Shown in pieces: positions 35,528-44,747 of a DNA stretch of 64,000 bases. The stretch spans positions 36,660 to 100,659 of the forward strand of contig JAFXVX010000021.1 of NCBI GenBank assembly GCA_017534745.1, written 5' to 3'. The first letter of the stretch is position 1. The number at the start of each line of letters is the position of its first letter. The stretch is from Bacteroidales bacterium. GTDB lineage: Bacteria; Bacteroidota; Bacteroidia; Bacteroidales; UBA932. The notes below the pieces were generated by a model. It ran no database searches. It had not been told where the DNA came from and saw nothing but the letters and a program-made list of their open reading frames with translations. The translations under genes and the position numbers were made by a program.

Positions 35528-37339
35528 ATGAAAAAAATAGCTTTGTTTTTTCTGGCCGTCGGACTGTGCCTGATGGCCATGGTTTCCTGCGAGAAACCCC
35601 GTGAGGCCGAAAATAACGACGGATTCGAGGAATCGGGCGAAATCGACGACCCGATACCGCCGGTGGGTATAATTGCGCAGTGCAGTACGAATGAAGCGTC
35701 TCTGGTCACGGAGGAGTCTGCGCGTCTTCATGGCACGGCCGTCATTTCAGGCAATGATTACGACGTGCCGGTCAGTGCGTATTTCTACTATTCCGCAACA
35801 TCCGGAGATGCGCGGGCCCTTAAGGCTGAAGGACAGAAAGTCGAGGCCGGCAATATGCCTTCTGCTGGCGGAGATTTCGAGGCTGATTTATCTTCCCTGC
35901 TCCCTTCTACGACCTACTATTTTGTGGCCGTAGTCTCCATTGGCGAGCTCGAAGAATTCGGCGCCGTAATGTCCTTTACGACCGAAGAGCCCGAGCCGAC
36001 CGGCCCCAGGGCGATCGACCTCGGCATTGTTATCTCCCGCGGTGACGGGACTGCCTACAAACTCCTTTGGGCGGACTACAACCTGGGGGCAACGGCTCCC
36101 GAGGAGGGTGGCGACTATTACGCCTGGGGCGAGACGGACTACTATTATCAGGATGGTAATCGCTTCACAAATCCCACTGCCACGTGGCAATTTAAGGATG
36201 GGAAGTCCAGCGGGTATGAGTTCTCCAGTTACATTTGGGCCGGTTCCGCTGATCAGACTGTCTCGAAGTATTGCCCTTCCGACCAGGCGGACCGCTGGGG
36301 CGGTTCCGATTCTCCGGACGGTAAGACGGTGCTGGAGCCTGAAGACGACGCCGCGCGGGCGGTGCTCGGCGAAGGCTGGAGGATGCCTACGGCGAAGGAG
36401 TTTGAGGCCCTCGCCTGGTGGTGCAACCACGAATGGACCACTCAGGGCGGTGCATACGGCATGAAGGTTACCAGCACTGTTAACGGCCAGAGCATATTCC
36501 TCCCCGCCGTCGGCTACCGGTCTGCGAACTCGGTCTGGGACAACGATGAAGGGATGGGATACAAAGGCTACTACTGGATCTCTTCCATCAACAGTAAAGA
36601 TGCGTTATATGCTTCCATGGCCTATCTGAATAACGAAACGTCCGAAAGATGTTTCCTTCCTAAAATGGCCACTGATTTCGACCGCTACCAGAGGTACTGG
36701 GGAATGCAGGTGCGCGCCGTCAAGGAGGAGGAGACGCAACCGATCACCTCTACCCACATGGGCCACGAGTTCGTGGATATGGGTAACGGAATCAAGATGG
36801 CCACGAAGAATATCGGGGCTGACTACGTGGATCATCCGGGTGAACGCTTCGCCTGGGGCGAAGTGCGTCCCAAGAGTGAATACACGAAGAACACCTATCG
36901 CTATTATAGTGACGGCTTTATAACGAGATATAAAGCGGGATACAAAGGCGAAACGATAACCCTTTATCCGGAAGATGACGCCGCCCACGCCAACTGGGGT
37001 GGATCCTGGCGTATTCCGACATCTGCCGAGTGGCAGACCCTGCTGGATAAAAATAAATACCAGTGGGAGTGGGATGGGGGTGGCTTCCTGGTGACCTGCA
37101 GGGAGAACAACAACTCTGTCTTCATCCCGGCTGCGGGTGTTATGAGTGGTAAGACCCTGATGAATGTGGGTTCCTCAGCGTCTTACTGGTCCAATTCATT
37201 AAGCGGAAACGACAACGAAAGTAACGAGTACATTAGTTGTTTAAGCGGCTCGTATATTTCTGGTTTCACCCCCAATGTAACAATGGCTGCTTCTTCCCGC
37301 TATCTTGGATTCCCCATCCGCCCCGTGTGTGACCTGTAA
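35528..37339 (+). CDS. Lipoprotein with fibronectin-like domain and two FISUMP-type domains
   Basis: 603 residues, signal MKKIALFFLAVGLCLMAMVSC. Residues 50-155 form a fibronectin type III-like beta domain (ASLVTEESARLHGTAVISGN, LLPSTTYYFVAVVS). Two copies of a Fibrobacter-type major paralogous domain follow, about 165-400 and 410-603. Each has NLGA or NIGAD near its start, a WGE segment, GWRMPTAKEFEALAWW or SWRIPTSAEWQTLLDK, a FLPAVGYRS or FIPAAGVMS strand, and an R-x-V end. The repeat is an internal duplication. It is probably a surface adhesin or glycan-binding protein; no enzyme residues are apparent. Confidence 0.75.
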   Translation: MKKIALFFLAVGLCLMAMVSCEKPREAENNDGFEESGEIDDPIPPVGIIAQCSTNEASLVTEESARLHGTAVISGNDYDVPVSAYFYYSATSGDARALKAEGQKVEAGNMPSAGGDFEADLSSLLPSTTYYFVAVVSIGELEEFGAVMSFTTEEPEPTGPRAIDLGIVISRGDGTAYKLLWADYNLGATAPEEGGDYYAWGETDYYYQDGNRFTNPTATWQFKDGKSSGYEFSSYIWAGSADQTVSKYCPSDQADRWGGSDSPDGKTVLEPEDDAARAVLGEGWRMPTAKEFEALAWWCNHEWTTQGGAYGMKVTSTVNGQSIFLPAVGYRSANSVWDNDEGMGYKGYYWISSINSKDALYASMAYLNNETSERCFLPKMATDFDRYQRYWGMQVRAVKEEETQPITSTHMGHEFVDMGNGIKMATKNIGADYVDHPGERFAWGEVRPKSEYTKNTYRYYSDGFITRYKAGYKGETITLYPEDDAAHANWGGSWRIPTSAEWQTLLDKNKYQWEWDGGGFLVTCRENNNSVFIPAAGVMSGKTLMNVGSSASYWSNSLSGNDNESNEYISCLSGSYISGFTPNVTMAASSRYLGFPIRPVCDL

Positions 37340-37356
37340 TAATTGATGAAATTGAT

Positions 37357-38211
37357 ATGAAAAGAATCCTCATTGCGGCGCTTATTGTCATAGCGGCAGT
37401 ATGGTGTGTCTCGTGCAAGAAAGACAATAAAGGTGGAAAGGATAATTCCGTTGTGAAGGTCAATGGAGAAGAACTGTCTTATAAGACCGGTGACCTGGAG
37501 AGCATTCTCGCGGACAAGGAAGTGACATCCCTTGAGTGGGTTTCGGGTGAGATTGGCGGTAAGGACATCGACGCCATGCGCACCTATTGTGTGAATACAC
37601 TTAAGGTGCTCGATATGGAAAAGGCATCATTCGCCCTGGAATTAGGGGAATACGCGACAGGCATTGACGATTCACCCACCTCCAAGATATATGACATCAC
37701 TGTGGTCCCTTATGCAATGTGCTATAAATACACTAAATTGGAGTCGGTAAAACTCCCGGAAGGCGTAAAGACTATAGATATGTTTGCTTTCGGGCAATGT
37801 AGCTCCCTTTCGGAAGTTTCCATTCCTGACGCTGTCACAGAAATCGGCTCTTATGCATTCATTACCTCCGGCCTTAAGGATGTGAATCTTCCTTCCAGCC
37901 TCAAAACAATAGGCATTGAGGCTTTCTATGGCGTTCCGCTCGAAAGTCTGCTCATTCCGGAAAACGTGACGTCATTCTATGACGACACATTTATTTACAG
38001 CGGAGAGTCTAAATTACGCATAGTGGTTTGCAGGTGCATGAATCCCCCCGTCATCTTTCACTCCTCAACCATTAATCAGAAGGGAAACGTTTTCAATATC
38101 GTCCCGAGTAATTTCCAAATTACAGTCCCCGGCGCCGCCCTTACCCATTATAAAGGCCAGGCTCGCTGGTGCGAGCACGCCAATCAGATCAAAGGGAGCA
38201 CTCAGTTCTGA
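37357..38211 (+). CDS. BspA-type leucine-rich repeat lipoprotein
   Basis: 284 residues, signal MKRILIAALIVIAAVWCVSC. From about residue 125 there are four or so LRR_5 repeats (YTKLESVKLPEGVKTIDMFA, SSLSEVSIPDAVTEIGSYAF, LKDVNLPSSLKTIGIEAFYG, LESLLIPENVTSFYD). BspA-like repeats mediate binding to host proteins or other bacteria in several Bacteroidales. Composition is more AT-rich than the neighbours, which may mean recent gain. It lies 17 bases after the FISUMP gene. Confidence 0.8.
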   Translation: MKRILIAALIVIAAVWCVSCKKDNKGGKDNSVVKVNGEELSYKTGDLESILADKEVTSLEWVSGEIGGKDIDAMRTYCVNTLKVLDMEKASFALELGEYATGIDDSPTSKIYDITVVPYAMCYKYTKLESVKLPEGVKTIDMFAFGQCSSLSEVSIPDAVTEIGSYAFITSGLKDVNLPSSLKTIGIEAFYGVPLESLLIPENVTSFYDDTFIYSGESKLRIVVCRCMNPPVIFHSSTINQKGNVFNIVPSNFQITVPGAALTHYKGQARWCEHANQIKGSTQF

Positions 38212-38250
38212 TGAATTGATTCCTTAAAAATTGTGATTTTTTTGGAATCC

Positions 38251-38281
38251 TTGTAAAGCGCCTGAAAATCACGTACCTTTG
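38251..38281 (+). promoter_or_regulatory. Promoter for the GH105 gene
   Basis: TTG (38251-38253), 20 bases, TACCTTTG (38274-38281); ATG at 38304. Perfect -7 consensus in an AT-rich 92-base gap. Confidence 0.7.
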
Positions 38282-38303
38282 TTTCGTCACTCAATAAGTA
38301 GCT

Positions 38304-39488
38304 ATGAAATTAAAGATTGCCATCCTGATCGCGTCGCTTCTGTGCGCTTCCTGCGGAACGCGGGTCGCCCTTAACAGTTTTAAAGACCTCCCCGAAGACA
38401 TCAGCGTGGAGACCATTGGGAATCGCGTTGCGGAGCACCTGCTTGCCGCTGATCCGCTGGATTATGGAAATAATCTTCCGGGTTATCAGGCACCCTATAA
38501 TTATGGACGTGGCAAGGAAATGAACTATTCTGTGGTGAGCCTTTGGGTTAACGCCATCGAGTTTGCCCACCGTTCCCACAACAAGGAGTTGGAGAAGCGG
38601 CTGATTGATTTTTTTGAGCCGTTCTATGGAGAGAGAGAATCATTGCGTAATCGCGATAACCATGTGGACTTCTCCATCTTCGGAGCCATTCCCCTGGAGA
38701 TCTATCTGATGAATGGTGACAAGCGGGCATTGGAGCTGGGACTTCGATATGCCGATCATCAGTGGGAAGATCCGACAGGGGAGCCCGGCAAGAAGGTGGG
38801 CGGCAATGGTAATTTCCCTATTGAGGAGCAGCGGGAATTCCTTGCAAAAGGTTATTCTCCCCAGACCCGCCTCTGGATTGATGATATGTACATGATTACA
38901 GTCCTCCAGACCCAGGCTTATCGCGCCACCGGCGACCGCAAGTACATCGACCGTGCGGCCCGTGAGATGAAAATGTACATGGACACGCTCCAGCGGGACA
39001 ATGGACTGTTCTACCATGCCGCAGATGTCCCCTTTTTCTGGGGACGGGGGAATGGCTGGATGGCGGCAGGTCTGCCTATGCTTCTGACCTATCTCCCTGA
39101 CGATAGTGAGTATCGTACTCCGCTGATGGACGCATATATGAAAATGATGCCGACTCTCCTTGAATATCAGCGCGAAAACGGCATGTGGGGGCAGGTTATT
39201 GATGATCCGGAGTTTTGGGATGAGTCCTCCTGTTCGGCCATGTTCGCCTATGCTTTTATCGAAGGTGTGCGCCATGGCTGGCTGGACGAGGCCACATACG
39301 GCTCCGCCGCACGTAAGGCCTGGGTTTCCCTGTGCGGGAAACTGGATGAATATGCCAATCTTGCAGATATCTGCATAGGGACCGACCGTAAAAACAGCCG
39401 CGAGTGGTACATGGACCGTCCCCGCTCCAACGGTGATCCTCACGGGCAAATGGCCATGATGTGGATTTGCAGCGCGCTGCTCAAATAA
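38304..39488 (+). CDS. GH105 unsaturated rhamnogalacturonyl/glucuronyl hydrolase, lipoprotein
   Basis: 394 residues, signal MKLKIAILIASLLCASCGTR with Cys17. The alpha/alpha-barrel motifs fit GH105: NHVDFSIFGAIPLEIY, TRLWIDDMYMITVLQTQAYR with Asp193 and Asp194 at the likely catalytic position, and FFWGRGNGWMAAGLPMLL. The enzyme removes 4,5-unsaturated uronic acids from lyase products. Together with GH88 at 4366 the window has two exo-enzymes of that type. It ends one base before the convergent beta-helix gene. Confidence 0.88.
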   Translation: MKLKIAILIASLLCASCGTRVALNSFKDLPEDISVETIGNRVAEHLLAADPLDYGNNLPGYQAPYNYGRGKEMNYSVVSLWVNAIEFAHRSHNKELEKRLIDFFEPFYGERESLRNRDNHVDFSIFGAIPLEIYLMNGDKRALELGLRYADHQWEDPTGEPGKKVGGNGNFPIEEQREFLAKGYSPQTRLWIDDMYMITVLQTQAYRATGDRKYIDRAAREMKMYMDTLQRDNGLFYHAADVPFFWGRGNGWMAAGLPMLLTYLPDDSEYRTPLMDAYMKMMPTLLEYQRENGMWGQVIDDPEFWDESSCSAMFAYAFIEGVRHGWLDEATYGSAARKAWVSLCGKLDEYANLADICIGTDRKNSREWYMDRPRSNGDPHGQMAMMWICSALLK

Positions 39489-41003
39489 CTAGCGCGCTAC
39501 CGTTATTGTGTAATCCCGGAACATTTCGGGCTCGGGATTTACCGCCAGGGTCTTGCCACTGGCTATTTCAACGTTTCTGATGTTGATGACTCCCTTTGCG
39601 ATAGGAGGATAAAGCCCTTCCTCTTCGACATTGCGTTTGAATTTCCCGAAAATCAGGGGAGCCTCGTAGTCCTTGTCGCTGACGCGGCTGTCGTCAATGA
39701 CAAGATTCTCGACGTCAATCCTTTCCGGGAGGTAACAGGTGTAGCCGAAGTCGTGCTTTCCGGCATTTGACCCGCGCAGCAGGGACACGTTTTTGGCCTT
39801 TTCAGGCACGATGAGCTTGCAGTTCCTGACGATGATTTCGCCTTCCCAGGAACTGCCATAATCGTCCCTGAGGGCGATGAGTGACTTGCGATGGACGATG
39901 CAGTTCTCGAGCCGGAGCGAGCCGGAACCGACGACATTGACGCCGGTGTGCCCGAACTCGCAGCCAGTGAGGGTGACGTTCCTCACCCCTTGGTGGGCAT
40001 CGAAGCGGGAGAGGACGCAGTGGTCCATGGCGAGGGCCTTGCAGAAGTTGGAAACGAAGATCCCCCAGTAGTGCGTGTCGTTGATGTCGGTGGTCTGCGA
40101 ACAGTTCTCCCATCTGACGCCCACGCATCCATGGGCGGAGATGTCGTATGTTCCCATACTGACGGACACGCCGGCCGATCCTATGGTCTTGTAAGTCTTG
40201 TGTGCCGAAAAGAGGCAGCCGCTGACCACGACGTCGGCAGCCGTGTCCAAGGCCAGGAAGCCGCCGTACGGGGCGCCATGGTCGAGCTCTCCTTCGATAT
40301 AGTGGGTTATGCCCTCAATCCTGACGTTGGACCTCTGGACGTCAATGCCGCGGCCGTAGTAGGTGTACTTGGAAGGAGCCTGGTTGGCGATAGTGGTGAA
40401 AATGCCTCCCTTGACTGTCAGGAGCTTATCATCAATGGGGTGGGCTGTCATCCGGGTGATTTCGTTGTAATCCCAGATAAGCGCAGAAGAGGGGTCTATG
40501 TTGCCGTCACTGTCTGCGATGAAGAATTCCTGCTGGCTGACCCCGCTATTCTGGTTCGCGCCGAGTCGGATGTACACTTTATGATTGTCATTGACCACCT
40601 CGACGAGGCAGCGTCCGGGAAGGGTCCTGCCTATGTTGGTCTGGTCCCGCTTAAGGCTTCCGATTCCATCGATGGTAAAGGGCTCGAGAGAGGATTCAAC
40701 CCGGAAGATATAGTCCTCGCGGTCTTCAATGCTGACACGGCTGTCGTCGATTATGAACCTGGCGGTGCCGAAATCGACGTCAGTCCGGATTACGGCAGTC
40801 CCGGGCGTGTTGCCTATGTAATACGTCTTTCTGCCATTGGCCTTAACGGGGAGCCCCTTTTCATTGGCGGCCGCGTGGGTGGCTATGATGGCGGGGAAGT
40901 CGTCGGTGACGCCATCCCCCTTGGCTCCGAATTGCTCATACGTGAGATATTTCGGTGAAGTGCACGCAAATGCGATTCCGGCAAGAAGCAGAAGTTTATT
41001 CAT
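39489..41003 (-). CDS. Right-handed beta-helix protein (pectate lyase 3/GH28-like fold)
   Basis: 504 residues. The N-terminus is a short lipoprotein-like signal (MNKLLLLAGIAFACTSPKYL). YEQFGAKGDGVTDDFPAI is the classic opening of pectate-lyase-3 and phage tail-spike-like beta-helices. The middle consists of short repeating strands (NVRIEGITHYIEGE, DVVVSGCLFSAHKT, NVTLTGCEFGHTGVNVVG, SLRLENCIVHRK). Catalytic residues cannot be assigned. The GH39-like enzyme gene ends six bases upstream, so they form an operon with the histidine phosphatase. It probably acts on an acidic polysaccharide (inference). Confidence 0.78.
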   Translation of the reverse strand: MNKLLLLAGIAFACTSPKYLTYEQFGAKGDGVTDDFPAIIATHAAANEKGLPVKANGRKTYYIGNTPGTAVIRTDVDFGTARFIIDDSRVSIEDREDYIFRVESSLEPFTIDGIGSLKRDQTNIGRTLPGRCLVEVVNDNHKVYIRLGANQNSGVSQQEFFIADSDGNIDPSSALIWDYNEITRMTAHPIDDKLLTVKGGIFTTIANQAPSKYTYYGRGIDVQRSNVRIEGITHYIEGELDHGAPYGGFLALDTAADVVVSGCLFSAHKTYKTIGSAGVSVSMGTYDISAHGCVGVRWENCSQTTDINDTHYWGIFVSNFCKALAMDHCVLSRFDAHQGVRNVTLTGCEFGHTGVNVVGSGSLRLENCIVHRKSLIALRDDYGSSWEGEIIVRNCKLIVPEKAKNVSLLRGSNAGKHDFGYTCYLPERIDVENLVIDDSRVSDKDYEAPLIFGKFKRNVEEEGLYPPIAKGVINIRNVEIASGKTLAVNPEPEMFRDYTITVAR

Positions 41004-41009
41004 AATAAG

Positions 41010-42467
41010 TTAGAATTCTACAACTGCGATTGAATTATTGCTTAATTTGACGCTCACGGTCCCGTCTTCGGCAGGGAAGAGGGGGATCTCGGTATAACTA
41101 TGCCTATCGTCTGTAAGGTGGCAGTAGACCACCTCGCCAGGACTGTATCCCTTGACTGAGATGTTTACCGTTGCTATGTTACAGGTGTTGTTGTCTCCAT
41201 TGTAACGGGTCAGCATGAGCGTGGTTTTGCCGTCCTTGACGGCCGCTACGGCATAGATGTCCCCCTCGCCGCCCTCCAGGGCGCACTCGCACTGATCCCC
41301 GCGGAGTTTGCTCCAGGCGTAGAATACATAATACGTAGGCATGTGTTTCCGTGTCTGGGGATCGTAGAAACCGCAGAAGGAATCCACGTTTATGCGGAAA
41401 TCATAATACATCAGCATATCCACCGGAGCATCCTGCATTGCGCACATAACGGCGCCCACGAAGGCGGCGCCCTTTATGTTAAGGCGGGTTTCAAAGTTGT
41501 AGTATTCGTATGAAGACTCGGAACCGCTTTTTTTCAATTGCCAGTAATTCCACTCGGTCAGGAAGAGTTCGGCATCTTCATAGCCGTATTCCTTCATCCA
41601 TTCCCTGAGCATGTGAGCTTCCTTCACATAAAGCGAAGGCTCAACATCGTATTTGTGCCATGAAATGAAGTCGATAGGGACATCGTGGGCATGCATGTAT
41701 TCGAAGAACTGCGGGAAATACAAATACGTCTTGTCGCGAAGGATCCTGCAGTAGGAGGGGCCGCCTATCTTCAGGTCCGGGAAACGCTTTTTTAGGTGTT
41801 TTGCCGCTACTTCATAGAACTTATGGAACTCTTCCAGGGGACCGGCCCAGGTACGGGGGTCGGTCTTCCATCGGTCCGCATTCTGGTCCAGGTCGGCCTC
41901 GTTCCATATCTCCCAGTAGCGGATGTCGTAACGGAAACCGTTTGCCCAGCCTTCGTTGTAGTGCATTATGATATGCTCGCAGATCCTTGCCCATTTCTTG
42001 TAATCTTTGGGCGGATAGATGTTGTATTTCGCCTCCGGGTGGGTTTCGATGGACTGGCCAAGCCTGTACATCACCTTTGCGCCGGAATCCAGCAGCGTCT
42101 TTATAAAGGCATCGGTTTCGCGGAAATCATAGGAGGATTCCTTGTCGGGATCCTTGTCAAAATCCGGGAAAACTTCGGAAATATCCACAAGGTGATAGCC
42201 GTAATAATCATCTACGGTCGAGTCGTGGGTACGGCTGAACGGGATATTCAAAATGCGGAAATCCTCCATCTGCTGCGGATCGTCACCGACGTTGGGGCCG
42301 TTATTCACGGCGTTCATGGGCTTGATGGGGCCCTTGATCGCCGAAGGATCGATGGTGGCCTTCACGAGTACTGAAGAAATATCCGGATGGATTTTCTGTG
42401 CCCGTGCGCCTGCGGCAACGAGAAGTAAAACGAGTGCAAGGAGTATCTTTTTCATAGCGTCTATCAT
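41010..42467 (-). CDS. GH39-like glycoside hydrolase, secreted
   Basis: 485 residues from ATG 42467, which overlaps the phosphatase stop (ATGA); a second start at 42455 gives the neater signal MKKILLALVLLLVAAGARAQ. The TIM barrel has YWEIWNEADL with Glu190 as acid/base and LFLTEWNYW with Glu305 as nucleophile, the clan-A arrangement of GH39 (beta-xylosidase, alpha-L-iduronidase). The C-terminal ~90 residues form a beta-sandwich (TLMLTRYNGDNNTCNIATVN). Substrate could be a xyloside, an iduronide or another residue. Confidence 0.82.
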   Translation of the reverse strand: MIDAMKKILLALVLLLVAAGARAQKIHPDISSVLVKATIDPSAIKGPIKPMNAVNNGPNVGDDPQQMEDFRILNIPFSRTHDSTVDDYYGYHLVDISEVFPDFDKDPDKESSYDFRETDAFIKTLLDSGAKVMYRLGQSIETHPEAKYNIYPPKDYKKWARICEHIIMHYNEGWANGFRYDIRYWEIWNEADLDQNADRWKTDPRTWAGPLEEFHKFYEVAAKHLKKRFPDLKIGGPSYCRILRDKTYLYFPQFFEYMHAHDVPIDFISWHKYDVEPSLYVKEAHMLREWMKEYGYEDAELFLTEWNYWQLKKSGSESSYEYYNFETRLNIKGAAFVGAVMCAMQDAPVDMLMYYDFRINVDSFCGFYDPQTRKHMPTYYVFYAWSKLRGDQCECALEGGEGDIYAVAAVKDGKTTLMLTRYNGDNNTCNIATVNISVKGYSPGEVVYCHLTDDRHSYTEIPLFPAEDGTVSVKLSNNSIAVVEF

Positions 42468-43732
42468 TTAATTGCTGCCCAGAAGCGCTTGACGGTGGCC
42501 CATTCGTAGAAGCAGCCGGTCTTGGGTTTGAGGCCGGGGATGAGGGTTTCTTTTTCGTTGAGAAGGAATTTGACCAGGATAGGGCCGTGGCATTTTTTAC
42601 GGTAGAAGACAAGCTGTAAGTTGCCGGCCGGCGGAACGAAGTTGAAATCCTGGAAATGCTCCAGAATCTCGGTTTCATCGCATTCCGGGCAGGTGCCTTC
42701 AAACCCGATTGCGGCCATCAGCGGAAGGATGTAGGTGTCGTGGCTGAAACGAAGGGTCGCGGCGGCATCGGACCCGGACCTGATGGCCTCATCGGCATCT
42801 TTGATTATACTGTCCAGAATCCCATATCCGCGCGTGGCTACCAGAGGACTCGGATAGTTGGGCGTATTCAGATACTTTAGCCAGTGCATGCTGTTGTTGA
42901 TCCACAGGGCATACAGTTCGGCTGCGGTAAAGTACTTGCCCATGCCGGGCATCGTCGCAGGCTCGGTCAACCGTCCGGTTTTGAATACTTTATATGAATA
43001 TCTGGCCAGAAAATACACCGTGGAGGAAGGAATCGTCTCCGGTTCCAGAAAAATCCGTTCGGCAAAGACATGGAAGTCTCCGGTGCCGCCATTTATGGTT
43101 ATTCCGAGTTGGCGTAATTCCTGGTCTTTATTTTTGAGCTCCTCTTTCAATGAATCATTCAGGAGATGGTTGTAGCCAACTACTTCCTGGCTTAATACAT
43201 CCCTTCCCCAGTTGGTCACAAAAGTATCGACCACCACTTCAGGACACTTTTTCCCGAGTTCTGTGACAAAGGCGTCCATGCTGGCGACGACACGTGGCGA
43301 GCTGGTCGAAAAAGCATTGATGTGGCGGCGTTTGCCGCCGGAGAACACTTCCGGATAATGGCGTGCCATCCTGCTGCATATCTGCCGATGCTCCCTGGCA
43401 CCCAGCTCCGTGAGCTCTCCATAATGGCCTTCTGTCATATTGTACATGCACCGCAGGTCTTCCATAAGCGCGAGTCCGTCGGCGGTGAGCATCCCTTTCG
43501 CGGCATAGAAGTCAAGAGTGTCGATGGCCTGGAAATACTTCGACGCACTGCTGTCCAGGAAACGGCTTCCGTGACGGGCGATATGGCTGATATAAAAGGG
43601 CTTGTATCCCTTCGGGGCTTCGCTCACAAGGGTATCCTGCGGGAAATAACCGCACAGGTTGCCGGCCGAGAGATCAGGGTCCCTGGAAAAGATGCCAAGA
43701 GCGACCTGAAGTAATGTAATCAGTAGTCCCAT
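42464..43732 (-). CDS. Histidine acid phosphatase family protein (MINPP/phytase-like)
   Basis: Start at ATG 43732 (MGLLITLLQVALGIFS), since an upstream in-frame ATG at 43768 lies outside the likely transcript, above the -7 box TATATTTG (43764-43757). 422 residues. ISHIARHGSRF carries the RHGxR motif with His54, and RFSHDTYILPLM near the C-terminus is the HD motif. Overall layout matches the phosphatase at 3-1280, so the two are paralogues. It probably dephosphorylates inositol or sugar phosphates outside the inner membrane. It heads a minus-strand operon with GH39 and the beta-helix protein. Confidence 0.87.
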   Translation of the reverse strand: MGLLITLLQVALGIFSRDPDLSAGNLCGYFPQDTLVSEAPKGYKPFYISHIARHGSRFLDSSASKYFQAIDTLDFYAAKGMLTADGLALMEDLRCMYNMTEGHYGELTELGAREHRQICSRMARHYPEVFSGGKRRHINAFSTSSPRVVASMDAFVTELGKKCPEVVVDTFVTNWGRDVLSQEVVGYNHLLNDSLKEELKNKDQELRQLGITINGGTGDFHVFAERIFLEPETIPSSTVYFLARYSYKVFKTGRLTEPATMPGMGKYFTAAELYALWINNSMHWLKYLNTPNYPSPLVATRGYGILDSIIKDADEAIRSGSDAAATLRFSHDTYILPLMAAIGFEGTCPECDETEILEHFQDFNFVPPAGNLQLVFYRKKCHGPILVKFLLNEKETLIPGLKPKTGCFYEWATVKRFWAAIK

Positions 43733-43756
43733 AAATGCAAAACCGGATATCCTGTA

Positions 43757-43764
43757 CAAATATA
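43757..43764 (-). promoter_or_regulatory. -7 box for the phosphatase-GH39-beta-helix operon
   Basis: Minus-strand TATATTTG, 24 bases ahead of the ATG at 43732. No good -33 TTG is seen. A plus-strand TATCTTTG at 43779-43786, five bases before the PanE-like stub, faces the other way. Confidence 0.5.
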
Positions 43765-43790
43765 GCAATCTTTCTTCTATCTTTGCAGAT

Positions 43791-43934
43791 ATGAAAACTG
43801 CAATCTATGGCGCCGGATCGCTCGGAACAGTGCTCGGCGCATATCTTACCAGAGGAGGAGTCGACGTAGAGCTGGTAAACCGCAACAAGGCGCACGTTGA
43901 GGCCCTTCGCGAAAATGGCCCCATAGGCAGATAG
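43791..43934 (+). pseudogene. Truncated 2-dehydropantoate 2-reductase (PanE/ApbA) stub
   Basis: ATG at 43791 opens 47 codons: MKTAIYGAGSLGTVLGAYLT, then RGGVDVELVNRNKAHVEALR, ending in ENGPIGR. This is the first Rossmann beta-alpha-beta unit of ketopantoate reductase, with GxGxxG (GAGSLG) and the Asn-Arg end of beta-2 that suits NADPH. Full proteins have about 300 residues, so more than 80% is missing. A -7 box (TATCTTTG, 43779-43786) remains. The 178 bases that follow (43935-44112) show no continuation of the family in any frame. Confidence 0.7.
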
Positions 43935-44112
43935 CACATCCACTCCTCAAGTGCCTGAGGCGCAAATTCCAGAGTATACATTTAAAGGATTACGCTCTCC
44001 CCACCAGCAGCCAAACCAAGATATTTGCCCTGGTTTGCTCTGAAATCTCGGGCTGATTTTGATAGTATCGTCCTTGTTTTAGGGACAGTACTGGCACTAA
44101 AGGATAATCAGT

Positions 44113-44631
44113 CTAAGAAGTAAGTTTTCGGAGATCGTGGAGAGCTGCGTTGAGGTGGTTCTCCACGGTTTTTTTGTTGATGCCGAGTGCGGTGGCGATT
44201 TCGTCGTTGGATAAACCTTCGATGCGGGATAGTGTGACGACCTCGCGCCGGCGCGGGGGCATCTGGGCAATCCTTTTTTCCAGAAGGGAGTGCATCTCTC
44301 TCGCGAAGTAGTCTTCATCGAGGGGATATGTCTCGACGAAGTCTTCCTGCAATTCCACTTTTATATGACGCCGTTTGCAATAGTCGAGGGCGGCGTTGCG
44401 GCACATTCGGTATAGATAGGCGCCGAAGGAGCGGATTTCAGGAAAACCTGCCCGCGCCGCCCATATCTTGACGAAGATATTCTGCGCGAGATCCCGGGCG
44501 TCCTCATCATCCATAGTGTACTCTGCCAGAAAGACTTTAACTTTTGGGTACCAGGCATCAAAGAGCTGCCGGAAGGCAATGGTATCGCCCCTGGCTATCA
44601 GTTTCAGCAATTCTTTACTTTCCTGTGGCAT
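44113..44631 (-). CDS. ECF-type RNA polymerase sigma factor (FecI-like)
   Basis: Start at ATG 44631 (MPQESKELLKLIARGD), 172 residues; an in-frame upstream start lies above the -7 box. Region 2: FRQLFDAWYPKVKVFLAEYT, DARDLAQNIFVKIWAAR, FGAYLYRMCRNAALDYCK. Region 4: MPPRRREVVTLSRIEGLSND, EIATALGINKKTVENHL. It is divergent from the FecR-type anti-sigma gene, next to a SusC with an STN domain. In such loci ligand binding to SusC releases the sigma factor through FecR, inducing the locus (family knowledge). Confidence 0.93.
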   Translation of the reverse strand: MPQESKELLKLIARGDTIAFRQLFDAWYPKVKVFLAEYTMDDEDARDLAQNIFVKIWAARAGFPEIRSFGAYLYRMCRNAALDYCKRRHIKVELQEDFVETYPLDEDYFAREMHSLLEKRIAQMPPRRREVVTLSRIEGLSNDEIATALGINKKTVENHLNAALHDLRKLTS

Positions 44632-44639
44632 AGTCACAG

Positions 44640-44673
44640 CAAATATAGTCAATTTTGAAGAGGAGTGCACCAA
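44640..44673 (-). promoter_or_regulatory. Promoter for the ECF sigma gene
   Basis: Minus strand TTG (44673-44671), 23 bases, TATATTTG (44647-44640). It ends only eight bases before the ATG at 44631, leaving almost no leader. The spacer is slightly long. Confidence 0.5.
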
Positions 44674-44747
44674 TTGCAACATTTTATCGCACTTCCTTTG
44701 GGTGTAATGGAGGGTTTAGTCGTCTTATACATATAAAAACGGAAAAA

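Noticed and set aside
43935-44112. Possible IS fragment in the gap after the PanE stub (short inverted words AACCA/TGGTT)
   Set aside because: The stems are only five bases and no transposase or matching ends are seen.
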